Of a stretch of 12,745 nucleotides of DNA, positions 7,142-12,745 are shown in pieces. A program made the translations under genes and the position numbers. Numbering within the stretch: position 1 is the first letter of the stretch; each line of letters begins with the position of its first letter. Origin of the DNA: an uncultured Porphyromonadaceae bacterium (GTDB taxonomy: Bacteria; Bacteroidota; Bacteroidia; Bacteroidales; Muribaculaceae); NCBI GenBank assembly GCA_902462525.1, contig CABQCA010000058.1:1-12745 (forward strand). Reading direction: 5' to 3'. The notes beneath the pieces are model-generated. The model had not been told where the DNA came from and did not search any database. It was given only the letters and a program-made list of their open reading frames with translations.

Positions 7142-8496
7142 CAGATGCTGTCACTTTCCTTGTTTTCGAATTCTTTTTCTTTCCTTGAACTCAGTTGAGC
7201 GATGTCGCCTTTTTTCTCATGGAAGATGAAAAGGAAGAGTACCGCCACAACCATGGCATATGCGGCGAAGATGAACCACGATTCACGCCAGCCGTCGAGC
7301 TGCTGAACTGTGTCGAGTCCCGGTTTAAACACAAGTTTATTGACCACGCATGTGCCGGCGAGAAATGTACCTACCGATGCGCCGATACCATTTGTCATGA
7401 GCATGAAAAGACCTTGGGCCGACGAACGCTGGGCTGCACTTGTCTGCATGTCAACATAAAGGCCTCCCGAAACATTGAAAAAGTCGAAAGCTACGCCGTA
7501 GACGATACATGATAGAATGAGAAATACCACGCCCGATGAACTTGTGTCGCCAACGCCGAAGAATCCGAAGCGAAGTACCCATGCGAACATTGCCATGAGC
7601 ATGACACCTTTTATTCCGAAACGTTTGAGGCAGAAAGGAATGGCCAGAATGCACAAAGCTTCGGCACATTGCGAAATCGAAATGAGGAAAGTGGCGTTCT
7701 GCGCCCACCAGTCGGTGCTGAAACCGGGAACGTTGGTGAAGTGATAGATGAACGACGAGCCGTAGCTGTTGGTAATCTGTAGCGAAACGCCGAGCAGCAT
7801 ACTGAAAATAAAGAAAATGGCCATGTCTTTACGCCGGAAAAGTCTGAATGCTTTCAGACCGAGAGCTTCGGAGAGACTGCGAGATGCACCTTTATTGACA
7901 GGACAACTCGGCAGCGTCAGACAGTAGGCCGCAAGAATAAGGCTCAGTACACCTGATGTGTAGAACTGGGTGTAGCTGTGCTGAATTGCAGTTCCGTCGA
8001 TATACACGAAATTTACGAAAAGTTCGGCGCAGATAAATCCTATTGTTCCGAGTGTGCGGATAGGCGGAAAGTCATTTATAGTACTCAGCTGATTCTTTTC
8101 AAGACCATTGAACGCCACCGAGTTGCTCAGACCGATTGTGGGCATGAAGAACGCTACAGACAGAGTATAGAGCGTGAAAATTGTACCGAACTCAAGTGTT
8201 CCGCCGGCTGCCAGCTCGCCTGCCGCCACGAAGCCAGTGGCAATCATGAAGCCTCCTGCAAGAAGGTGGCAGATACTCAGGGTGATCTGAGCCGGAATCC
8301 AGCGATCGGCGATTATGCCGATAAGGGCCGGCATAAAGATCGAGACAAGACCCTGAACGGTGTAGAACCAGAATACATAGTCGGCAAGCCCGTGAGATCC
8401 CAGAAACATACCCATTGAAATGAGGTATGCGCCCCATACGGCGAACTCGAGGAAGTTCATCGTCGCGAGCCTTGCTTTGATGTTGAAGTTTTTCAT
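7141..8496 (-). CDS. MFS nucleoside transporter, NupG/XapB family
   Basis: A 451-aa inner-membrane permease with about 12 hydrophobic segments, belonging to the nucleoside:H+ symporter family of the major facilitator superfamily. Family hallmarks include FMPALIGIIADRW (54-66), IRTLGTIGFI (146-155), YGVAFDFFNVSG (333-344) and AQRSSAQGLFMLMTNGIG (355-372), all close to E. coli NupG. The tail from about 427 is charged and cytosolic. Nucleoside uptake is inferred from the family; the exact substrate cannot be read from the sequence. It starts 14 nt after the preceding gene's stop and overlaps rsmE by 1 nt. An internal Met13 is a less likely start, because the residues before it look like a normal cytosolic N-terminus. 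Confidence 0.88.
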   Translation of the reverse strand: MKNFNIKARLATMNFLEFAVWGAYLISMGMFLGSHGLADYVFWFYTVQGLVSIFMPALIGIIADRWIPAQITLSICHLLAGGFMIATGFVAAGELAAGGTLEFGTIFTLYTLSVAFFMPTIGLSNSVAFNGLEKNQLSTINDFPPIRTLGTIGFICAELFVNFVYIDGTAIQHSYTQFYTSGVLSLILAAYCLTLPSCPVNKGASRSLSEALGLKAFRLFRRKDMAIFFIFSMLLGVSLQITNSYGSSFIYHFTNVPGFSTDWWAQNATFLISISQCAEALCILAIPFCLKRFGIKGVMLMAMFAWVLRFGFFGVGDTSSSGVVFLILSCIVYGVAFDFFNVSGGLYVDMQTSAAQRSSAQGLFMLMTNGIGASVGTFLAGTCVVNKLVFKPGLDTVQQLDGWRESWFIFAAYAMVVAVLFLFIFHEKKGDIAQLSSRKEKEFENKESDSI

Positions 8497-8510
8497 TATG
8501 TGTTGATATG

Positions 8511-9143
8511 TTAGATTTCAGCGTCGGAGATACCTTTCTTGCGGTTTAGAATTTTACTTATCCGTTCGGCCTCTTCGTATTCTTCTTTGTCGATTAGCTC
8601 TGCCAGAGTCTGTTCAAGCTGTTCGATGGTGAAATTTTCGGGTTTGGGCTCGGCGTGGTAGCCGGAAGTGCTTTCTTCGCCCATTTCTGCTTCGGCTGTA
8701 TCTTCCGAGGCTTCTGTCTGCAAATCCTCGTCGGCAATGACGAAGCCGGTAGTTCGCAGAATATCTTCAGTGGTGTAGATGGGTGTTTCGGTACGCATGG
8801 CTATGGCTATGGCGTCGGACGTTCTCGAATCTATAACAACTGTCCTGTCTCCGTCGCTGAAAGTGATTTCAGATGAAAACACACCGTTTTCGAAGCGGTA
8901 GATGAAAACCTCTTTAATCTTTACTCCGAAAGCATGGGCGAAACTCACAAATAGTTCGTGGGTGATAGGACGTGGAGGATGGATGCCTTCGATGGCTATG
9001 GCTATCGACTGGGCTTCGGGCACTCCGATGACCACCGGAATGCGGCGGCGTCCGTTTTCTTCTGCAAGGACCAAAGCATAGGCTCCGCTTTGCAACTGGC
9101 TGTATGAAAGCCCTAAGACATAAAGTCGTTTCTTGTCATCCAT
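8511..9143 (-). CDS. Bifunctional nuclease (BFN, DUF151) domain protein with C-terminal UVR-like motif
   Basis: A 210-aa cytosolic protein. The BFN/DUF151 domain spans about 5-135 and shows IPVVIGVPEAQSIAIAIEG (35-53) and VIDSRTSDAIAIAMR (103-117). An acidic linker (about 138-165) leads to a UVR-like helical hairpin (172-203, around LEQTLAELIDKEEYEEAERI), as found in UvrB/UvrC and McsA. The BFN family was named for nuclease activity reported in a plant member; the bacterial role is uncertain. I chose the Met at 9143 because it follows the mnmA stop by 5 nt, has AGGA just upstream, and begins like the family (MDDKKRLYVLGLSYS). An in-frame Met at 9182 would add 13 residues and overlap mnmA by 34 nt. 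It is part of the mnmA run. Confidence 0.87.
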   Translation of the reverse strand: MDDKKRLYVLGLSYSQLQSGAYALVLAEENGRRRIPVVIGVPEAQSIAIAIEGIHPPRPITHELFVSFAHAFGVKIKEVFIYRFENGVFSSEITFSDGDRTVVIDSRTSDAIAIAMRTETPIYTTEDILRTTGFVIADEDLQTEASEDTAEAEMGEESTSGYHAEPKPENFTIEQLEQTLAELIDKEEYEEAERISKILNRKKGISDAEI

Positions 9144-9148
9144 GGTTC

Positions 9149-10243
9149 CTATGTTAAACTGATTATACCCGAACCGTAGCAAATGCGGGCATCTGCGTCA
9201 TAGACTGCCGCGAACTGGCCGGGCGCTATGCCCTGTACTTTTACATCGGATTCTATGACGTACTCTCTGTCGGCGCTTTCAATTTTTTTGATAATGCCGG
9301 GAAGGAAGTCGGGAGAATGCCGGTTCTTGAATCTAATGCGTGTACCATCACCGCCACCTTCGAGATGCCAGGGGTCGGCTGTTATGAAATGCATCTCGGA
9401 AAGACGCAGAATCTTGCCGTACTGCTTTTCAGTGTCATATCCCCGGGAGACATAAATCACGTTGTCTTCGGTGTTTTTACGCACTACGAACCACGGGCCG
9501 CCGCTAAGACCCAGCCCCTTGCGCTGGCCGATAGTGTGAAACCAGTAGCCGCGGTGCTCGCCGAGTTTGCGACCGGTTTCAATTTCTATTATCGGACCCG
9601 GGCGCTCACCTAAATGACGGCGTATAAAATCGTTATAGTTGATTTTGCCGAGAAAGCATATGCCCTGTGAGTCGCGACGCAGGGCGTTTGGAAGCTTGGC
9701 TTCGGCTGCTATGCGGCGCACCTCGGCCTTAGGAATGTCGCCGAGCGGGAAAATGATATGTTCGAGTTGCTTTCCTGAAATCCGAGCCAGAAAATCAGTC
9801 TGGTCTTTTACCGGATCAACGGCCGTTGCAAGCCATTTGAGGCCGTTTCCGTCGATGTATGTCGATGCGTAGTGGCCTGTAGCAGTCTGGGCGAATTCAC
9901 GGCCCCAGCGGTCTTCGAAATATCCGAATTTGATAATGGAATTACACATTATATCCGGATTTGGCGTCAGACCGGCGCGCACAGTCCGCAAGGCATATTC
10001 CATCACATTGTCCCAATATTCCTGATGCAGAGTCACGATGTCGAACGGCAGTCCGTAGCGTCTGGCTATGAGGGTACACATCTCGATGTCCTCTTCTGCC
10101 GAACAGTCTCCTTCGTCGTTGTCCATGCCTATGCGGATATAGAACAGGTGCATGGGCATCCCCTGTTCATACAGACGGTGGACAGCGACAGCACTGTCCA
10201 CACCGCCGGATATCAGGACGGCTGTTGTTCCGGAGCAATTCAT
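9149..10243 (-). CDS. mnmA: tRNA-specific 2-thiouridylase MnmA
   Basis: ATP-dependent enzyme that adenylates and thiolates C2 of wobble U34 in tRNA Lys, Glu and Gln, taking sulfur through a cysteine desulfurase relay. The N-terminal PP-loop ATPase motif is LISGGVDSAVA (10-20). The catalytic pair is Cys100 in NPDIMCNSIIKF and Cys196 in DSQGICFLGK, matching E. coli Cys102 and Cys199. TGHYA (122-126) and HTIGQRKGLGLSGGPW (236-251) are also standard. The 364-aa length is normal. The start codon overlaps the stop of the upstream DUF5106 gene (ATGA, 4 nt), so translation is probably coupled. Confidence 0.97.
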   Translation of the reverse strand: MNCSGTTAVLISGGVDSAVAVHRLYEQGMPMHLFYIRIGMDNDEGDCSAEEDIEMCTLIARRYGLPFDIVTLHQEYWDNVMEYALRTVRAGLTPNPDIMCNSIIKFGYFEDRWGREFAQTATGHYASTYIDGNGLKWLATAVDPVKDQTDFLARISGKQLEHIIFPLGDIPKAEVRRIAAEAKLPNALRRDSQGICFLGKINYNDFIRRHLGERPGPIIEIETGRKLGEHRGYWFHTIGQRKGLGLSGGPWFVVRKNTEDNVIYVSRGYDTEKQYGKILRLSEMHFITADPWHLEGGGDGTRIRFKNRHSPDFLPGIIKKIESADREYVIESDVKVQGIAPGQFAAVYDADARICYGSGIISLT

Positions 10244-11151
10244 CGGTTCCGTCTGTTGTTTTTAGAGTTGATCACCTGATAGGCCGCATTCAGGAAGTGG
10301 TCGACAGGAACATTCTTGACGAGAACCTTATGCTCTTTATTGAGAAACAGGAACTGCGGAGTGTCTCTCAGATCAAAATAGAGGTCGGCATCGGGCATTG
10401 CGCCTACAATCCACGTGTCAGGATAGGAGGATACGGCATTTTTCCATTGTTCGTCATCGGCTTCGCCCGGATAGATGCTTACAATAGTCATTTCGCCTGA
10501 TTTGATGAGCTGATTAATGTTGTAGTCGGCGCTGAGACGTACCCGTGCCATGTTGCAGTCGGCGCAATCGGGCTCGTTGATGAAAATCAGTACAGAACCT
10601 TTGTCGGCTTCGGCAAGACTACCTTTCGAGCCATCTGGACGTATGAATTTGAGATCGGGTACAATGGCGCCAAGGCCGGACGTTTCTATTACTTTTGTCT
10701 GGGCAGCAAAACGGCTTTTGTCAGCTTTGGAAATTTTTTTGTTGTTGGCTGCAGCTTTGGCAAAAGGCAGGTAAGTTTCTTCCGAACGATATTGCGACGT
10801 GTCGGAATACATCCAGCTTTCGGCCAGTTCTGCCAGACGGAGAGTCTGAGGGCCCGATTTTGACACACGTGCCAGCAGCCGGTCGATAGCAGCATGAACG
10901 GTATCGGCGGATGCGAGCGGAAGAACTGCGGTAAATTCGCCGAAAGCCGTATTGAGCTGTTCGGGGAAGAGTATTGCCTGTTCGAAGTTTGTACGGTCCC
11001 AGAATCGGTTGACAATAAAGTCGCAGCGCGGCTGTAGGTTCATCAGCGTATCGGGGGGTACAGGTCGGGGTATCAGTTCGTTGTCTGTAGTCGACGCGGA
11101 AGCGGCGATGCCCGCGAAAAGAAGAATGTATGTTATAAAACGTTTAAGCAT
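10240..11151 (-). CDS. Periplasmic DUF5106/TlpA-like thioredoxin-fold protein
   Basis: A 303-aa protein with a signal peptide (1 to about 20, ending SAS) and therefore probably periplasmic. The N-terminal half (about 25-155) is a helical region like the DUF5106 domain of Bacteroidota. The C-terminal part (about 160-290) has a thioredoxin fold: a CxxC site Cys196-Ala-Asp-Cys199 after a beta strand (SVLIFINEPD), and the cis-proline motif DTPQFLFLN (263-271, Pro265). A thiol-disulfide redox role is likely from the CxxC, but the partner is unknown. It is the first gene of the mnmA run and overlaps mnmA by 4 nt. As a periplasmic protein it is unlikely to deliver sulfur to cytosolic MnmA. The Met at 11151 is supported by the promoter about 20 nt upstream. 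Confidence 0.82.
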   Translation of the reverse strand: MLKRFITYILLFAGIAASASTTDNELIPRPVPPDTLMNLQPRCDFIVNRFWDRTNFEQAILFPEQLNTAFGEFTAVLPLASADTVHAAIDRLLARVSKSGPQTLRLAELAESWMYSDTSQYRSEETYLPFAKAAANNKKISKADKSRFAAQTKVIETSGLGAIVPDLKFIRPDGSKGSLAEADKGSVLIFINEPDCADCNMARVRLSADYNINQLIKSGEMTIVSIYPGEADDEQWKNAVSSYPDTWIVGAMPDADLYFDLRDTPQFLFLNKEHKVLVKNVPVDHFLNAAYQVINSKNNRRNR

Positions 11152-11172
11152 GGTTTGCAGAATTTATTTCCA

Positions 11173-11204
11173 CAAAGTTAGAAAAAAATCCTATAAAAGC
11201 CAAA
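11173..11204 (-). promoter_or_regulatory. Promoter of the DUF5106-mnmA-kdsA run
   Basis: On the minus strand a -33 TTTG (11204-11201) is followed after exactly 20 nt by a -7 TAACTTTG (11180-11173), a full match to the Bacteroidota consensus TTTG-N20-TAnnTTTG. The -7 box ends 21 nt before the ATG at 11151, giving a leader of roughly 15 nt. Confidence 0.82.
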
Positions 11205-11220
11205 AAAGGGCTGAAAGCCC
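11202..11220 (-). terminator. Rho-independent terminator of the AlkD-like gene
   Basis: A minus-strand GGGCT-TTC-AGCCC hairpin (11220-11208; 5-bp stem, 3-nt loop) is followed directly by six T residues (11207-11202). It starts 7 nt past the stop codon of the upstream gene. Its T-tract overlaps the -33 box of the next promoter. Confidence 0.75.
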
Positions 11221-11227
11221 GCTGAAA

Positions 11228-11785
11228 TTAGTTCTGGAGCAAGAACCGGGCTTCATCGGCAAGCATCGCGGCGATTCTTGCAGTGAGTGGAGCAGGGGAT
11301 TTCAGTTCTTGCTCTGCTGCGGCCAAAGCTTCGGCCGGCCGGGATGCCACGAGATTGAAGAACAGCCGTAGCCCGGTGTAGCGGTCCATTTCTTTGGCGG
11401 AACTAACCAGTTCGGCGGCAAGGTCTGCGGCGAAGTCTTTGTGGCGCAGCAACCGGTGGCAAAGTATGTCGGCAATTTCCGGGGTGGGGATCATGGCTAT
11501 CCATCTTAGAGCAGTGTCCCTGTTGAACTGCGCGCGCGGATAGATCATTGGAGCCAGAAGCATGCTCTCGCGGGTTGTATTGTTTGCCCACAGACGGTCT
11601 GCAAGTTCTGCCGTGTGTTCGGTAGCGTCAGCTATTTCGACGATTTGGGGAAGATTGAGGCCGAAAATTATTTTAAAAGGAGAACCACTCTTGCGGAGTG
11701 TGTCGCTTATTATACCGTTTCTCATGGCAAAAAAGTGCCGTTTTACGGTCTGCATGGGGCTGTAGGCTCTTTGTGGTGTTTCCAT
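11228..11785 (-). CDS. AlkD-like helical-repeat (DNA alkylation repair family-like) protein
   Basis: A 185-aa, all-helical, soluble protein. The spaced pattern IIFGLNLPQIVEIAD (39-53), LADRLWANNTTRESMLLAPM (61-80), LRWIAMI (93-99) and TPEIADILC (101-109) resembles the HEAT-like repeats of AlkD-type DNA alkylation repair proteins, so I place it there with moderate confidence. Asp106 may match the AlkD active-site Asp. The Trp that AlkD enzymes carry four residues earlier is Pro102 here, so glycosylase activity is doubtful. It is also shorter than AlkD (about 230 aa). It could instead be a HEAT-repeat scaffold. It is transcribed alone, divergently from clpP, with its own promoter and terminator. 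Confidence 0.6.
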   Translation of the reverse strand: METPQRAYSPMQTVKRHFFAMRNGIISDTLRKSGSPFKIIFGLNLPQIVEIADATEHTAELADRLWANNTTRESMLLAPMIYPRAQFNRDTALRWIAMIPTPEIADILCHRLLRHKDFAADLAAELVSSAKEMDRYTGLRLFFNLVASRPAEALAAAEQELKSPAPLTARIAAMLADEARFLLQN

Positions 11786-11813
11786 TTTGTACGGTGTGGA
11801 GGTTTGTGTGGTG

Positions 11814-11821
11814 CAAATTTA
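11814..11821 (-). promoter_or_regulatory. -7 promoter box of the AlkD-like gene (TAAATTTG)
   Basis: TAAATTTG on the minus strand fully matches TAnnTTTG and ends 28 nt before the ATG at 11785. No TTTG is visible at the -33 distance, so the promoter is probably weaker than the divergent clpP promoter. Confidence 0.55.
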
Positions 11822-11862
11822 CGTTCTTTGCTCAAATATTTTTGCTCTCTTGCAGCGTAAAA

Positions 11863-11894
11863 TTTGGCAGAATGCAAAAAAAAGTGTAACTTTG
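11863..11894 (+). promoter_or_regulatory. clpP-clpX promoter
   Basis: A -33 TTTG (11863-11866), 20 nt of spacer and a -7 TAACTTTG (11887-11894) give a perfect Bacteroidota promoter. Transcription would begin near 11900, leaving an AT-rich leader of about 50 nt before clpP. I see no Shine-Dalgarno sequence in the leader, as is common in this phylum. Confidence 0.82.
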
Positions 11895-11951
11895 AACAAG
11901 AAAAGGACCAAAAGGCCATAAAAAAATAGAATACAATATATAATAACGGAT

Positions 11952-12647
11952 ATGCCCAACAACGATTTTAGAAATTTTGCCGTTCAGCATAAAGGACTCA
12001 ACGGTCTGGCGCTGGATCAATATACCTCTTTTATATCGAGTGCCGCGTCACCAGTGGCGTCGTACATTAATCCTACTATCATGGAGGAGCGCTCGCTCAA
12101 CGTGACGCAGATGGATGTTTTTTCGCGTCTAATGATGGACCGCATCATCTTTCTTGGTACCGACGTCAATGATTACACTGCCAATGTGATTCAGGCACAG
12201 CTCCTTTATCTTGATTCGGCTGATCCCGGCAAAGATGTGTCGATCTACATCAATTCTCCCGGCGGTTCGGTTTATGCAGGTCTTGGCATCTACGATACTA
12301 TGCAGATTATTCACAGCGACGTTTCCACCATCTGCACCGGCATGGCGGCGTCGATGGCCGCCGTACTTCTTGTAGCGGGAGAGAAGGGCAAACGTTTTGC
12401 ATTGCCTCATTCGCGCGTGATGATTCATCAGCCGATGGGTGGCGCACAGGGCCAGGCTTCGGATATGGAAATCACCGTCAGGGAAATCAAGAAACTCAAA
12501 GCCGAACTCTACCACATCATTGCCTCGCACTCCGGTCAGCCTCTCGAAAAAGTAGAGAAGGATTCCGACCGCGACTATTGGATGACGGCGCAGGAAGCTC
12601 TCGACTACGGCATGATTGACCGTGTTCTTGAAAAAGCACAGAAATAA
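11952..12647 (+). CDS. clpP: ATP-dependent Clp protease proteolytic subunit ClpP
   Basis: Cytosolic serine protease that forms a two-ring 14-mer and degrades proteins unfolded by ClpX or another Clp ATPase. The catalytic triad is visible at canonical spacing: Ser134 in GMAASMAAVL, His159 in RVMIHQPMGG and Asp208 in DSDRDYW, matching E. coli Ser97, His122 and Asp171. The oxyanion/strand motif INSPGGSVYAG is at 100-110. The first 45 or so residues, before EERSLNVTQMDVFSRLMMDR, include a propeptide of the length usual in Bacteroidota. The start at 11952 fits family members (NDFRNFAVQHKG). Its stop codon overlaps the clpX ATG by 1 nt (TAATG), so the pair is co-transcribed and probably translationally coupled. 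Confidence 0.98.
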   Translation: MPNNDFRNFAVQHKGLNGLALDQYTSFISSAASPVASYINPTIMEERSLNVTQMDVFSRLMMDRIIFLGTDVNDYTANVIQAQLLYLDSADPGKDVSIYINSPGGSVYAGLGIYDTMQIIHSDVSTICTGMAASMAAVLLVAGEKGKRFALPHSRVMIHQPMGGAQGQASDMEITVREIKKLKAELYHIIASHSGQPLEKVEKDSDRDYWMTAQEALDYGMIDRVLEKAQK

Positions 12648-12745
12648 TGGCTAAGAAATTAGTTCCCCACTGCAGTTTTTGCGGACGCACAGAGGCGCAG
12701 GGAGCGACATTGTTGCCCTCGCCTCTGGAAGATGCTCATATCTGC
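12647..12745 (+). CDS. clpX: ATP-dependent Clp protease ATPase subunit ClpX, 5' fragment
   Basis: Only the first 33 codons fall in the window; the gene runs off the end. The translation begins MAKKLVPHCSFCGRTEAQG and ends HIC. It contains the first three cysteines (Cys9, Cys12, Cys33) of the N-terminal C4 zinc-binding domain that ClpX uses for dimerisation and for recognising substrates and adaptors. The ATG shares one base with the clpP stop codon. ClpX is the AAA+ unfoldase that feeds ClpP, so the order clpP-clpX is as expected. Confidence 0.96.
   Translation, partial: MAKKLVPHCSFCGRTEAQGATLLPSPLEDAHIC

Noticed and set aside
9144..9182. Longer N-terminus for the BFN/UVR protein (Met at 9182)
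   Set aside because: It would overlap mnmA by 34 nt and adds residues not expected in the family; the Met at 9143 has AGGA just upstream.
11832..12020. Minus-strand open frame crossing the clpP promoter and start
   Set aside because: It overlaps the clpP promoter and coding start, encodes a low-complexity hydrophobic peptide and has no recognisable family.
1..12745. CRISPR array, tRNA/rRNA genes, transposase, phage or defence island
   Set aside because: No regularly spaced direct repeats, cloverleaf-like genes, transposase or integrase motifs, or defence-type domains were seen. The window is almost fully occupied by core genes.

Overview
The window comes from a Bacteroidota chromosome, most likely order Bacteroidales and possibly Muribaculaceae-like; the family is only a guess. 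The reasons are a DUF4924 gene, a DUF5106/TlpA-like gene, a Bacteroidota-type ClpP, several promoters of the form TTTG-N20-TAnnTTTG, and start codons that mostly lack a strong Shine-Dalgarno sequence. Twelve genes run on the minus strand and two (clpP and the first 33 codons of clpX) on the plus strand. There are no tRNA or rRNA genes, IS elements, CRISPR arrays or phage genes. This is a core housekeeping region.

Minus-strand layout, in order of transcription. (a) 11228-11785: a small AlkD-like helical-repeat protein, transcribed alone, with its own promoter and a short GC hairpin/T-tract terminator at 11202-11220. (b) A tight run of six genes behind a very good promoter (-7 TAACTTTG at 11173-11180): periplasmic thioredoxin-like DUF5106 protein, mnmA, bifunctional-nuclease/UVR protein, NupG-type nucleoside transporter, rsmE and kdsA. 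Junctions are a 4-nt overlap, 5 nt, 14 nt, a 1-nt overlap and 40 nt. (c) A 231-nt gap (5329-5559) with two hairpins. (d) DUF4924 gene. (e) A second run, bioA-bioF-secreted nuclease-mnmE, behind a -7 box almost touching the bioA start. bioA/bioF and bioF/nuclease overlap, the nuclease and mnmE are 2 nt apart, and the run ends in a terminator hairpin at 11-38.

Plus strand: clpP (11952-12647) with a textbook promoter at 11863-11894, overlapping clpX by 1 nt.

Functional links: MnmA and MnmE modify the same tRNA base (U34) at different positions, and RsmE modifies 16S rRNA, so RNA modification recurs. BioA and BioF catalyse consecutive biotin steps. KdsA feeds LPS inner-core synthesis. ClpP and ClpX form one protease. 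I found no convincing undescribed system. The most interesting points are regulatory: a terminator T-tract that doubles as the next promoter's -33 box, a probably leaderless bioA mRNA, and two promoters with the same architecture. Also worth a look are an AlkD-like protein lacking an expected active-site Trp and a secreted nuclease embedded in a biotin/tRNA-modification gene run.
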